DNA of 64,000 nucleotides from Variimorphobacter saccharofermentans (lineage in GTDB: Bacteria; Bacillota; Clostridia; Lachnospirales; Lachnospiraceae), in contig NZ_JACEGA010000001.1 in NCBI RefSeq assembly GCF_014174405.1, positions 742,001-806,000 of the forward strand, read 5' to 3'. Numbering within the stretch: position 1 is the first letter of the stretch; every line of letters begins with the position of its first letter. Shown piece by piece: positions 24,901 through 34,686 of the stretch. The notes under the pieces were generated by a model that saw only the letters and a list, made by a program, of their open reading frames with translations, was not told the DNA's origin and searched no databases. The translations under genes were made by a program, and so were the position numbers.

Positions 24901-27225
24901 ATGAAAACGAGCGTTATTGTTCCATATCATAAAGGAGAAGCTTATCTTAGAGACTGTTTAAACAGCATTATCGAACATTCATCTCTAAATAATATTGAAA
25001 TCCTTCTCATTTGTGATCATGTCAGTCAGGATGATTTGCACGTTGTAGATGAATATAAAGAAAAACTGCCGCTTTCTATATATGAGCTGGACGGTAAGAC
25101 GGGTGTAGCTGCAGCAAGAAATATGGGAATTGCGAAGGCCACCGGAGATTATGTATATTTTTTGGACAGTGATGACTATCTGTATGGGAATGTACTGGAT
25201 CTACACCTGATAACGGAAGAGACTGGTTATGATATCATATATGGAAAGAGGGAATATACATGGTTCCAAAGAAGTGTATATCTGGCCTCCCTGGAAAAGA
25301 AGAGCTTAAATGATGAAGAAGCATCGGAAGAAGGTGAGTCAGATACTTCAGAGGATGTGAGTACTAACTCGGATCAGGAGGATGGATTCGGTGAAGATAC
25401 GTATGATACCACGGAAGATTACACAGAGGAGATGACCGAGGAAGATCTTGAGAATGAGATCATGGCACGGAAACGAAAAGCCTATCGGGCGCTGGTAAGT
25501 AAGAGAAAAGGAATGCGAAATATCTCCGTACTCGGGATCTATTTTAGGCGTAAATTTCTAATGGATAATGGTATTCTATTTCCTGAAAAACTGAAGTATT
25601 TTTCAGATGTACCATTTCTGGTAGAAGCAATGTCCAAGGCTGAGTTATTTTTATATCATACGGATGGAATATATATACAAAGAAAACATAATGATCCAAT
25701 TAACTCTCCATCCCTATCTCAGATTAAGGATCCGGATCGATTCTACGAGTTTATTGATGCATATTATGAGACGGTTCTTAGAATTCCGGAGGATATGGAC
25801 CTAAAAAGCAGAATTGCCATGAAATATATTAACTACTATGTCCGTGTACATGCTCCGAAACTAAAGAGAAGCTCCAATGATGCATGGCGTACGGACAAGT
25901 TCGAGCTGATGGGAAAGATTGCCAGAGACATAAATCCGGAGGTCATCCATAAGCTTAAAGGTTATAAAAAACGGATTATAAAGGCGCTGATAAAGAACAA
26001 TCTACTGAGATCACTTCGAATTGTAAAAATACATTTGGGTTATAAAAAACTAAAGAAAATCGTAAGGAAGAAGAAATCATTGGCGAAATTTCTTTATGAT
26101 CATATATTTTTGAAGCAAGAAGTGATGGAGAACTGGATATTATTTGAAAGCTTTTTTGGCAAAAGCTATTCGGGGAGTCCAAAGTATATTTATGAATATT
26201 TAGCAAAGAACTACCCGGGAGAATATAAATTCATCTGGGTTATTAATAAAAAAACCAATATTCCATATCCGCATAAAAAAATAAAAAGATTTAGTATAAG
26301 ATATTATTACTATCTGGCACGTTGCAAGTATGATGTTTTTAATGGCCGACAGCCGGAATGGATGGTTAAGAGGGAAGATAATGTCTTCTTGGAAACCTGG
26401 CATGGAACACCATTGAAAAAGCTGGTTTTTGATATTGATGATATCAGCTCTGCTACCCCAAAATACAAGCAACAGGTCTATAAGCAATCACGAATATGGG
26501 ATTACCTGATTGCACCAAATGCATTCAGTAGTGAGACCTTTCGCAGATGCTTTATGTTCGAAAAAGAGATATTGGAGACCGGATATCCTAGAAATGATCT
26601 TCTGCATAGTCCGAATAAAGACGAGATCGCGCTACAAATACGGGATAGAGTGGGAATTCCGAAGAATAAAAAGACGATTCTCTATGCACCGACCTGGAGG
26701 GATGATGAATTTTATGCGAAGGGACAGTATAAGTTTCAGCTTCAATTGGATATTGGTTTAATGAAGGAGCAATTAGGTGAGGAGTATGTCCTTCTATTAC
26801 GAACCCATTATTTTATAGCAGATTCCATCGATGTCAGTGAATACGGGGGATTTGCGTATAACGTAAGTAAATATGATGATATTACCGAGCTGTATCTGAT
26901 ATCGGACATCCTGATAACTGACTATTCCTCTGTCTTTTTTGATTATGCCAATTTGAAACGCCCCATGCTGTTTTTTACCTACGACCTGGAGAAGTACCGT
27001 GACACACTGAGAGGCTTTTATTTTGATATTGAAAGGGAAGTGCCGGGACCTTTGTTGTATACAACGGAGGAGGTCATAGATGCAATAAAGAACATTGAGA
27101 AGGTTTCCTGTGAATTTAACCAAAGATATGAGCAATTCTATCAAAGATTTTGTGAATGGGAAGATGGACATGCTGCTGAAAAAGTGGTAAAATCAGTCTT
27201 TAAGAGAAATAATAGTATTGCATAA
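24901..27225 (+). CDS. GT2 glycosyltransferase fused to CDP-glycerol glycerophosphotransferase (TagF-like)
   Basis: This 774-residue bifunctional cytoplasmic or peripheral enzyme works in surface-polymer assembly. Residues 1 to about 330 are a GT2 domain: TSVIVPYHKGEAYLRDCLNS and the DxD-type motif LDSDDYL. It is interrupted at about 138-187 by a strongly acidic, probably disordered insert. From about 411 to the end is a TagF-like domain with WHGTPLKK and LLRTHYF (both catalytic-type histidines) and TDYSSVFFDYA. It probably adds sugar and glycerol phosphate units to a teichoic-acid-like chain. ATG 24901 has GGAGG six bases upstream. A GTG at 24766 would add 45 residues and cannot be ruled out. 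Confidence 0.88.
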   Translation: MKTSVIVPYHKGEAYLRDCLNSIIEHSSLNNIEILLICDHVSQDDLHVVDEYKEKLPLSIYELDGKTGVAAARNMGIAKATGDYVYFLDSDDYLYGNVLDLHLITEETGYDIIYGKREYTWFQRSVYLASLEKKSLNDEEASEEGESDTSEDVSTNSDQEDGFGEDTYDTTEDYTEEMTEEDLENEIMARKRKAYRALVSKRKGMRNISVLGIYFRRKFLMDNGILFPEKLKYFSDVPFLVEAMSKAELFLYHTDGIYIQRKHNDPINSPSLSQIKDPDRFYEFIDAYYETVLRIPEDMDLKSRIAMKYINYYVRVHAPKLKRSSNDAWRTDKFELMGKIARDINPEVIHKLKGYKKRIIKALIKNNLLRSLRIVKIHLGYKKLKKIVRKKKSLAKFLYDHIFLKQEVMENWILFESFFGKSYSGSPKYIYEYLAKNYPGEYKFIWVINKKTNIPYPHKKIKRFSIRYYYYLARCKYDVFNGRQPEWMVKREDNVFLETWHGTPLKKLVFDIDDISSATPKYKQQVYKQSRIWDYLIAPNAFSSETFRRCFMFEKEILETGYPRNDLLHSPNKDEIALQIRDRVGIPKNKKTILYAPTWRDDEFYAKGQYKFQLQLDIGLMKEQLGEEYVLLLRTHYFIADSIDVSEYGGFAYNVSKYDDITELYLISDILITDYSSVFFDYANLKRPMLFFTYDLEKYRDTLRGFYFDIEREVPGPLLYTTEEVIDAIKNIEKVSCEFNQRYEQFYQRFCEWEDGHAAEKVVKSVFKRNNSIA

Positions 27226-27283
27226 TTTTAGAATACTCATTAAAATAAAGATAACTTTTTGAGTAGAAGATGAGAGGTAACGC

Positions 27284-28063
27284 GTGAAAAGAGTGCTGAA
27301 TAATTTTGGTAAATATCGGTTTCTATTGGGGGAACTTGTTAAAAAGGATATCAAACTGAAATACCGAAGATCCTATCTCGGTTTATTATGGACGCTTTTA
27401 GAGCCAATATTGACTACCATCGTATTAACCTTTGTATTCTCCGGCTGGTATGGAAAGGGAGGCAAGACCTTCCCTGTATATATCCTAACTGGAAGATTGT
27501 TATACACCTTTTTTGCAAATTCCACGAAAGCTGCGATGAAATCCATAAGAACAAATAGTGCGATGATTAAGAAGGTGTATGTACCAAAGTACATTTATCC
27601 GATTTCCTCCATATTATCGAACTATATCATTTTTTTGATTTCATTAATAGTTCTGTTCCTGTCAATGTTCGTATTTGATGTCACACCTACAATATATATA
27701 TTTCAGTCAATTATTCCATTGACCTTACTACTCATCCTATCCTTGGGTGTAGGTTTGATATTAGCGACCATGGCTGTATTTTTCCGCGATTTGGAATATC
27801 TTTGGAGTGTACTACTCATGATTGTTATGTACTCTTCCGCAATTTTTTACGATATGACGCAGCCGAAATTTGCAAGTAAAGAATGGGCATTGAAATTTAA
27901 CCCGCTGTTCGATATTATAAAGAATTTCAGGGATTGCATTTTATTCGGTACACCATTAAACCGGGAAGCACTGATAATATCTTCAATCTGTTCCATCGGC
28001 TCGCTTATTATTGGTATTGTGGTATTCTACAAGAAGCAGGATAAGTTTATTCTAAATATATAA
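27284..28063 (+). CDS. tagG: Polysaccharide/teichoic acid export ABC permease, TagG-like
   Basis: This 259-residue ABC-2 permease has about six membrane helices. The N-terminal LVKKDIKLKYRRSYLGLLWTL is the typical signature of TagG/RfbA exporters. It moves the lipid-linked polymer across the membrane using the ATPase encoded 31 bases downstream. The start is GTG with GAGAGG upstream. It lies between the GT2-TagF fusion and the ATPase in one operon. Confidence 0.92.
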   Translation: MKRVLNNFGKYRFLLGELVKKDIKLKYRRSYLGLLWTLLEPILTTIVLTFVFSGWYGKGGKTFPVYILTGRLLYTFFANSTKAAMKSIRTNSAMIKKVYVPKYIYPISSILSNYIIFLISLIVLFLSMFVFDVTPTIYIFQSIIPLTLLLILSLGVGLILATMAVFFRDLEYLWSVLLMIVMYSSAIFYDMTQPKFASKEWALKFNPLFDIIKNFRDCILFGTPLNREALIISSICSIGSLIIGIVVFYKKQDKFILNI

Positions 28064-28094
28064 TCATTGGAACAGATTAGAATTGGAGGATTGT

Positions 28095-28847
28095 GTGAAA
28101 GAGAAGGTTTTAACTGTCGATCATGTCGGTATGAAGTTCAACCTGATGGAACGCAAGGTAGACAATCTGAAGGAATACTTCATCAGAATGATAAAAAATG
28201 AACTTCGCTATCAGGAGTTCTGGGCATTAAAAGATATAACATTTTCCGTGAATAAGGGAGACCGACTCGGAATATTAGGATTAAACGGTGCAGGAAAAAG
28301 TACCTTATTGAAAATAATTGCCGGAGTACTTAAGGCGACGGAGGGAACGGTTTCGATAAAAGGAAAAATAGTCCCTTTGCTGGAGCTAGGGGCTGGCTTT
28401 GATCCGCAATATACCGGAGCGGAGAATATCTATTTGTACGGGGCCGTACTGGGTTATCCCAAGGATTTTATTAAGGAGAAGTATGATGAAATAATTGCTT
28501 TTTCGGAGTTGGGAGATTTTATTAATGTACCGGTAAAGAATTATTCCTCCGGTATGAAAGCAAGACTCGGCTTTTCCATTGCGACCGTGGTAGATCCGGA
28601 CATTCTGATTCTGGATGAGGTCCTATCGGTGGGAGATGCCAAATTCCGGAAGAAGAGTGAAAAGAAAATTAAATCAATGTTTGATAAAGGCGTAACCGTG
28701 TTATTTGTTTCCCATTCACTGGAGCAGGTAAACCGGTTATGTAACCGTGCCATCTTACTGGAAAAAGGAAAGTTGATTACGCAGGGATCTGTGGAAGAGG
28801 TAAGCGCAGTTTATGAATCGAAAATTAATGAGAATGGGAATAATTAA
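28095..28847 (+). CDS. tagH: Polysaccharide/teichoic acid export ATPase, TagH-like
   Basis: This 250-residue ATP-binding subunit has Walker A in GLNGAGKSTLLK, signature YSSGMKARLGFSIA, Walker B LILDEVLSVGD and switch His in FVSHSLEQV. NLKEYFIRMIKNE at the N-terminus is typical of the polysaccharide-export ATPases. GTG at 28095 is chosen because GGAGG ends five bases upstream, over TTG 28083. It lacks the C-terminal extension of long TagH or Wzt forms, so substrate recognition probably rests elsewhere. Confidence 0.93.
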   Translation: MKEKVLTVDHVGMKFNLMERKVDNLKEYFIRMIKNELRYQEFWALKDITFSVNKGDRLGILGLNGAGKSTLLKIIAGVLKATEGTVSIKGKIVPLLELGAGFDPQYTGAENIYLYGAVLGYPKDFIKEKYDEIIAFSELGDFINVPVKNYSSGMKARLGFSIATVVDPDILILDEVLSVGDAKFRKKSEKKIKSMFDKGVTVLFVSHSLEQVNRLCNRAILLEKGKLITQGSVEEVSAVYESKINENGNN

Positions 28848-28891
28848 GACAGCACATAATGAATTATGATAATGCAGAATGGAGGGAGATT

Positions 28892-29293
28892 ATGAAAAAA
28901 GTAATTACTTACGGAACCTATGATTTATTACATGTAGGGCACATTAATTTGCTCAGAAGAGCCAAGGAATTAGGTGATTATCTGATTGTTGTGCTTTCCT
29001 CGGATGAGTTTAATGCTATTAAACATAAAACAGCTTATCATAGCTATGAAGACCGGAAAATAATTCTAGAGGCAATTAAATATGTGGATGAAGTAATTCC
29101 AGAGTATACCTGGGAACAGAAAATTAAGGATGTCGTAGATAATCAGGTAGATGTCTTTGTTATGGGAGATGACTGGAAGGGTCAGTTTGATTTCCTGAAG
29201 GATTATTGTGAAGTGGTATATCTGCCCAGAACGGAAGGAATATCGACTACAAAGATTAAGCAGGACCTTAATCTCGGTGGGAAGAAGAACTAA
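28892..29293 (+). CDS. tagD: Glycerol-3-phosphate cytidylyltransferase TagD
   Basis: This 133-residue enzyme makes CDP-glycerol, the donor for TagF-type transferases. It carries the nucleotidyltransferase motifs YGTYDLLHVGHINLL (HxGH) and RTEGISTTKI, and the family length matches. ATG 28892 follows GGAGGG and starts at the conserved MKKVITYGTYD; the in-frame ATG 28859 is less likely. Its presence shows that the polymer made here contains glycerol phosphate. Confidence 0.95.
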   Translation: MKKVITYGTYDLLHVGHINLLRRAKELGDYLIVVLSSDEFNAIKHKTAYHSYEDRKIILEAIKYVDEVIPEYTWEQKIKDVVDNQVDVFVMGDDWKGQFDFLKDYCEVVYLPRTEGISTTKIKQDLNLGGKKN

Positions 29294-29318
29294 ATGTGAA
29301 AAGAGGACCACGTAGTAT

Positions 29319-30512
29319 ATGGTGAACCAAGTTAAGAAAAGAGTAAAGCAACTGCTTAAGATAGTGATACTGAATTGCTATAAAGCAGCAACACGTATTC
29401 TACCGGTTAATAAGCGTATTATCCTATTTGAAAGTAATCTGGGAAGGAATTATACCGGAAGCCCCAGGGCGATCTATGAAGAAATGGTTCGCCAGGGCTT
29501 GGACAAAAAGTACCGTTGCTACTTTATCCTTGAGGATCCGAATACACCAATTCCGGGAGCAGCATCAACTGTGAAGCGCTCCCGCTTTCGCTATTTCTAC
29601 CTATTTGCAGTGGCTGGTGTCTGGGTTTGTGATACCAGACTTCCGCAATATATTATCAAGCGACCGGAGTGTACCTATATTCAGACCTGGCATGGAACTC
29701 CTTTAAAGAAGCTGGCTCTTGACATGGACAGCGTCTATATGGCAGGAGAAGAGGAGATTGATAGTTACAAAAAGAATTTTTATGAGAATACACAGACCTG
29801 GGATTATCTGATATCTCAAAATCATTTTTCTACGGAGATTTTCCGCAGAGCCTTTGCGTTTAAAAAGGAAATGCTGGAGATCGGATATCCCAGAAATGAT
29901 GTTTTATTTAAGAAAAACAATCCTGAAGATGTCCGCGCCTTGAAGCAGGAACTTGGCCTTCCTCTTGATAAGAGGATTATTTTGTATGCTCCGACTTGGA
30001 GGGATAACGAGTTCTATGATAATGGAAAGTATAAGTTCAATTCACCGTTGAAATTTGATCTGTTAAAGGAAGCATTATCTAAGGATACGATAATGATTGT
30101 AAAATATCATTATCTGGTAATGGAACAGATTGACTGGAGTCCGTACAAGGGATTTATCTATCCCTGTGACTTAAGCTACGATATTTCCGCATTATATCTG
30201 GTTTCGGATATGTTAATAACGGATTATTCCTCCGTTATGTTTGATTATAGTATCCTAAGACGTCCGATGCTGTTCTACTGTTATGATCTGGAAGCATACA
30301 AGGATACATTACGTGGCTTTTATTTTGATTTTCTTGAGGAAGCTCCAGGACCGGTAACCTTCACCACGGAAGAGCTTATTGCTGCAATTCAGAATTATGA
30401 GGCAAGTACATATAGAGAAAAGCAGGAGGCATTTTGTCATAAGTATAACCATGCGGATGATGGAAATGCATCGAAGAAGGTTGTAGAACTGATTACCAAG
30501 ATAGCAGGGTAG
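29319..30512 (+). CDS. CDP-glycerol glycerophosphotransferase, TagF/TagB-like
   Basis: This 397-residue enzyme transfers glycerol phosphate from CDP-glycerol to a lipid-linked acceptor. Motifs are NYTGSPRAIYEEM near the start, WHGTPLKKLALDMD with the first essential-type His, IVKYHYLVM with the second, and TDYSSVMFDYS. The sequence closely parallels the C-terminal half of the fusion at 24901, so the two probably arose by duplication. It starts 25 bases after tagD. The ribosome site is weak (AAAAGAGG, about 12 bases away). Confidence 0.93.
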   Translation: MVNQVKKRVKQLLKIVILNCYKAATRILPVNKRIILFESNLGRNYTGSPRAIYEEMVRQGLDKKYRCYFILEDPNTPIPGAASTVKRSRFRYFYLFAVAGVWVCDTRLPQYIIKRPECTYIQTWHGTPLKKLALDMDSVYMAGEEEIDSYKKNFYENTQTWDYLISQNHFSTEIFRRAFAFKKEMLEIGYPRNDVLFKKNNPEDVRALKQELGLPLDKRIILYAPTWRDNEFYDNGKYKFNSPLKFDLLKEALSKDTIMIVKYHYLVMEQIDWSPYKGFIYPCDLSYDISALYLVSDMLITDYSSVMFDYSILRRPMLFYCYDLEAYKDTLRGFYFDFLEEAPGPVTFTTEELIAAIQNYEASTYREKQEAFCHKYNHADDGNASKKVVELITKIAG

Positions 30513-30545
30513 ATGTAATTAATCATATGATATTGGAGGTAGGTT

Positions 30546-31697
30546 GTGAAAAAAGTACTTGGATATTATCTTTTTGCCATCGTGTATTATATATGCAGGC
30601 TATTTCCAATGAAAAAGAAAAGTGTATTCTGTATTATGTCCCATGACGAAGGAGAAGGGGGTAATGTTGCTATTATTGCCAGACAACTTCAGGAACGGGA
30701 TCAGGGATATACTTTTTTCTATTTGAAAAAAAGTGATATTCATGCAGCAGAAGCTTTATCAGGAATATCTGCGTTATTGTCCTTTTTCTTTCGTAAGCCT
30801 TACGAAATGGCCAGGTCTGAGATCATATTATTGGATAACATATTTCTACCGTTTGCTTATCTTAGACGGAGAAAGAATACAAAGGTGGTTCAGCTTTGGC
30901 ATGGAACGGGTACTATTAAAAAGTTTGGCCAGGATGTTAATGTGGGTAAGCTAAAGGAGCTTGAGAACAAGGCGAACAGGAATATAACACATTTAATTGT
31001 AAACTCCGATAGTATGGTCGGATTATATGCCGGCGCCTTTGGAGTTTCCCATCAGGTGGTTTATCCAATTGGACTACCTAAGACGGATGATTTGCTTGAT
31101 CGTATTAATGCCCTTCGGGATACAAACTGGAATCGGGACAGGGAATATATTTATCAGAAGTATAGAATACCCGAGGAGAAGAAGCTGATCCTATATGCTC
31201 CAACCTTTCGGGATGTTGAGACAGAGAATGTTAGAATATTGGAGCTCATTGATGAGCTTGCCAGAGAGCTACCCAAGGAATACTGCATCGGTCTTCGCCT
31301 GCATCCATTTATTGCAGCCAAATTCGGAGAGAAGCAATTGAATCCTCGTATCTATCAATTATCCTTCGAGTCGGATGTCAATTCGTTGATGCTGGCTTCG
31401 GATATACTGATTACGGATTACTCGTCGATTATCTTTGAGTTTTGCCTCACCGAAAAGCCAATGCTGTTCTATGCTTATGATTATACGGAGTTCTCGAATC
31501 AGGGTAGAGGTTTTTACAGAAATTACGACACCTATGTACCTGGACCCGTTGCCTATTCCAGTAAAGAGGTGGTAGATATCATCAAGGAAGCCTCCTACGA
31601 TATGGAACGGATTCATAAGTTTAAGATGGAGCATTATGAATATCTGGATGGTAAGGCATCAGAGCGTCTCATATGCCTGTTAAGTGAGACGGATTAG
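30546..31697 (+). CDS. CDP-glycerol glycerophosphotransferase family protein, more divergent
   Basis: This 383-residue protein is the third TagF-like enzyme in the locus. It keeps WHGTGTIKKFG, LRLHPFIAAKFG and TDYSSIIFEFC, but the N-terminal half differs (MKKKSVFCIMSHDEGEGGN). It may be a primase, or use another acceptor or position. GTG start with GGAGG about eight bases upstream. It ends the + strand operon; a bidirectional hairpin separates it from the convergent LCP gene. Confidence 0.88.
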   Translation: MKKVLGYYLFAIVYYICRLFPMKKKSVFCIMSHDEGEGGNVAIIARQLQERDQGYTFFYLKKSDIHAAEALSGISALLSFFFRKPYEMARSEIILLDNIFLPFAYLRRRKNTKVVQLWHGTGTIKKFGQDVNVGKLKELENKANRNITHLIVNSDSMVGLYAGAFGVSHQVVYPIGLPKTDDLLDRINALRDTNWNRDREYIYQKYRIPEEKKLILYAPTFRDVETENVRILELIDELARELPKEYCIGLRLHPFIAAKFGEKQLNPRIYQLSFESDVNSLMLASDILITDYSSIIFEFCLTEKPMLFYAYDYTEFSNQGRGFYRNYDTYVPGPVAYSSKEVVDIIKEASYDMERIHKFKMEHYEYLDGKASERLICLLSETD

Positions 31698-31761
31698 AGA
31701 AAGATAACGAAAGATACCGGTATAAAAATGCTTGGGGTAGTTTGATATGCATTATAAAAAA

Positions 31762-31804
31762 GGAGTAATAACTTGAGTTTCATTGCCTTTCAAGTTATTG
31801 CTCC
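31762..31804. terminator. Bidirectional terminator between tag operon and LCP gene
   Basis: GGAGTAATAACTTGA (31762-31776) pairs with TCAAGTTATTGCTCC (31790-31804). CTTTAT follows on the + strand and a run of six T's on the - strand, serving both convergent units. Confidence 0.85.
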
Positions 31805-31859
31805 CTTTATATTATAGTAGAAATTATCAATAAAGTTTATTAATGAGCTATGGACTGGC

Positions 31860-32879
31860 TTACTGAGCACGAATGCCCTCCACATAGGAGGAGTACTCCT
31901 GGACAGTGTTGCTGGGTACATAACCGACCTCGTTATATAAGAACTCATGCAGCTTACTGACGTTATCCTGCAGATTGATGGGGAATACATAGGATACCTT
32001 CTTATAGGTATGTGCATCCTTCTCAAATGGAAAACCGGTCTGATCTACAATATCATAGGACATTACATCCTTTGCGAGCATCAGCAATTCGGTACTCTTG
32101 AGATTGGTCTGAATTTGTGGAAATAACTCATCGATTACGCCGTTTATCGTGGATAAATCCGAGGATTTTATCTTGTTAAAGATCTTCGTGATTACAATTC
32201 TCTGACGTTCTGTACGTTTGAAATCTCCACCTTTTGTATATCGGATTCTGGCGTAGGCAGTTGCCTGGGTACCATTGACTACCTGAGTACCGGCTGATTT
32301 TAAACCAGAAACATTCGTGCCGTTAATACGATTTAATTCGCGCACGTATCCATTGAGATACTTTAATTCATTTTCCTGAATATCCAGCTCGATGCCCCCA
32401 AGCATGTCCACCACATTCACTACTGCCTGAAAATTAACCGTTACATACTCCTTAATATCAAGATCGAAGTTGGTGTTCAGAGTACTTAAGGCGAGCGAGT
32501 AGCCACCCTTGAAGTAAGCAGCGTTAATTTTATTATAGCCTTCACCCGGAATATTTACATAGGTGTCACGATATACGGAAGCAAGCTTAACATCTTTCGT
32601 CTGATTATCAATGCTTGCGATAATGATAGTATCGCTGTGAGTGTCCTTATCCAACGCATTATCTCTGGAGTCAACACCGAAGATAGCGATATTACGGTAA
32701 CCTGTGACAACCTCTACTTCTTCATTTTGTTGAATGTATTCATCATCCTCGTCATTATATTGTATTTTATTCATCATATTATTCATTTTAAATACGACGA
32801 CAAGAACCGCTAATATGAATACTTCTAATAATAATATAGCGATTAATCTGCCTTTTTTCTTCTTTTTTTCTTTTGCCAT
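31860..32879 (-). CDS. LCP (LytR-CpsA-Psr) family cell-wall polymer ligase
   Basis: This 339-residue membrane-anchored enzyme attaches teichoic acid or capsule from its lipid carrier to peptidoglycan. It has a lysine-rich cytoplasmic start, one transmembrane helix (about 11-31), and the extracellular LCP domain. Family motifs are FGVDSRDN, HSDTIIIASID, LASVYRDTYV, AYFKGGYSLAL, AYARIRYTKGGDFKRTERQR. The arginines bind the pyrophosphate of the lipid donor. It lies 48 bases downstream of the initiating sugar transferase and is convergent with the tag-like operon, fitting a final attachment step. Confidence 0.95.
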   Translation of the reverse strand: MAKEKKKKKGRLIAILLLEVFILAVLVVVFKMNNMMNKIQYNDEDDEYIQQNEEVEVVTGYRNIAIFGVDSRDNALDKDTHSDTIIIASIDNQTKDVKLASVYRDTYVNIPGEGYNKINAAYFKGGYSLALSTLNTNFDLDIKEYVTVNFQAVVNVVDMLGGIELDIQENELKYLNGYVRELNRINGTNVSGLKSAGTQVVNGTQATAYARIRYTKGGDFKRTERQRIVITKIFNKIKSSDLSTINGVIDELFPQIQTNLKSTELLMLAKDVMSYDIVDQTGFPFEKDAHTYKKVSYVFPINLQDNVSKLHEFLYNEVGYVPSNTVQEYSSYVEGIRAQ

Positions 32880-32927
32880 AGTAACTTAAAACCTTGCCTT
32901 TCTGTAATGCTGTGTTAATCGTATACG

Positions 32928-34349
32928 TCAATAAGCATTTTTGTTAATAAAGCCCTTGAAAATGGTTAAAAACAGTATTTTAATATCAAGTCCCAGAGTC
33001 CAGTTCTCTATATAATACAAGTCATGGTCAATTCGCTTTCGGATGGAGGTATCGCCGCGATAGCCATTGATCTGCGCCCATCCCGTCATACCGGGAGAAA
33101 CCTGATGCTTTATCATATAGCGGGGAATTTCCTCCTTGAATTTTTCTACAAAGAACGGCCTTTCCGGTCTTGGACCGACCAGACTCATATCTCCCTTAAG
33201 GATATTAAATAATTGGGGCAGCTCGTCTATGCTTGTCTTACGAATGAATTTACCAATACCCGTAACACGTGGATCCCGTTTGGTAGTCCATGCCTTTTTC
33301 TCATCCTTCTCCGACTGGACCTCCATAGAACGGAATTTATACATTTTAAATTCTTTATTGTGCTTTCCAATTCGAATCTGTGAAAATATCACAGGGCCGG
33401 GGGAGGTTATCTTAATAATAATCGCCACCAGTAGCATCGGAATGGAAAACAGGAGTAGAGCTAAGGAAGCTCCGAGAATGTCAACAAGTCGTTTGATAAT
33501 CCTGTTATAGGTGTTACTGAGAGGTACATTACGGATATTAATAACCGGTAAGCCATACAAATCTTCCGTATAGGGCTTGGTAGGGATAAAGCCATAATAA
33601 TCTGGAACGAATTTAGTATGAACACCGGATTTTTCACATATGTTTACTATGTTCTCCAGCTTTTCGTATTCATTAATACTTAAGGTAATCGCAATTTCAT
33701 CCAGGCTCATCTTAGATAAGAACGATTCTAAGTGCGTAATGGTTCCAATTACGGGAACCTTTTTATACATGGTACCAATTTCCATGTTATCATCCAGAAT
33801 TCCATGAATATAGTATCCCCATTGAGGATTAGCGAAAATTCGATCAATATATGCTTCAGCAGCATGTCCATAACCAACAAGGATCACATGCTTCAGGTTA
33901 TAGCCCTTACGGCGTGCAACCTTCAGTGCATAGGACAGTGCCATACGAGAAATGATATTAAACAGGATATTCATACTAAAGAATAATCCTAGAAACTTTC
34001 TGGAAATCTGAAATTCCTTAGTAAGGTATAAGAATGAGAAATAAAATGCAATACCGAAGATATTTGCTAATATAATATTCAAAATCTCAGTCCATCTACG
34101 CTTTCCGCGCTTTGGAGTATAAAGGCGGCAAAAGTAATAGATAAATAAATATACAGGCACTAAGAATAATAAGCTTTGTGCATATACCTCTACAGGGTAG
34201 AAGGTACCAGGTTCTACTCGAAAAAAGTGTAGCTTTGTCAGCGGACTATAAAAACGCAAATAATATGTGAGTAGATAAGCAATCACTATAATGATGGCAT
34301 CCATAAGAACATGGACTCTGTTTAACATTTTCTGATTATCTTTTATCAT
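32928..34349 (-). CDS. Undecaprenyl-phosphate sugar-1-phosphate transferase (CpsE/WbaP type)
   Basis: This 473-residue membrane enzyme starts a polysaccharide by placing a hexose-1-phosphate on undecaprenyl phosphate. The N-terminal half has four or five membrane helices followed by a Rossmann-like CoA-binding-type domain (HVILVGYGHAAEAYIDRI). The C-terminal bacterial sugar transferase domain (about 285-473) has KRLVDILGASLALLLFS, SPGPVIFSQIRIG, YKFRSM, TSIDELPQLFNILKGDMSLVGPRP. AGGGG precedes the ATG. It is the first gene of a two-gene minus-strand unit with the LCP ligase. Confidence 0.95.
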   Translation of the reverse strand: MIKDNQKMLNRVHVLMDAIIIVIAYLLTYYLRFYSPLTKLHFFRVEPGTFYPVEVYAQSLLFLVPVYLFIYYFCRLYTPKRGKRRWTEILNIILANIFGIAFYFSFLYLTKEFQISRKFLGLFFSMNILFNIISRMALSYALKVARRKGYNLKHVILVGYGHAAEAYIDRIFANPQWGYYIHGILDDNMEIGTMYKKVPVIGTITHLESFLSKMSLDEIAITLSINEYEKLENIVNICEKSGVHTKFVPDYYGFIPTKPYTEDLYGLPVINIRNVPLSNTYNRIIKRLVDILGASLALLLFSIPMLLVAIIIKITSPGPVIFSQIRIGKHNKEFKMYKFRSMEVQSEKDEKKAWTTKRDPRVTGIGKFIRKTSIDELPQLFNILKGDMSLVGPRPERPFFVEKFKEEIPRYMIKHQVSPGMTGWAQINGYRGDTSIRKRIDHDLYYIENWTLGLDIKILFLTIFKGFINKNAY

Positions 34350-34686
34350 ATCGACCCCTACTTTGTGGTGTTATGCTTGTGATTAACTTCTCTACTATAA
34401 TACATGATTAAGCAGATTTCAACAATAATAATTTTATTAAGATTCTATAACGAAAACGGAAAAGCTTTACAGAAACATGATAATATTCTATTATTAGTAT
34501 GAATTTCTACAGTAAAAATCATGCGATGAAACAACAGGATAACATAGGCAGCTATATCAACTTTTTGTTGCCTTAAGGTAATAAATTTTTCTGTATATTT
34601 TCACAAACTTTACACAATATGCTGATAAACTATGAAATAACAAAAGATGAAAATGATATATGACAATAGAGGAAAGGAGAATGGAT
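34350..34686. other. Divergent intergenic region
   Basis: This AT-rich gap separates the sugar transferase (-) from htrA (+) and must hold both promoters. I could not fix a convincing -35/-10 pair on either strand, and no gene or hairpin is supported. Confidence 0.4.
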
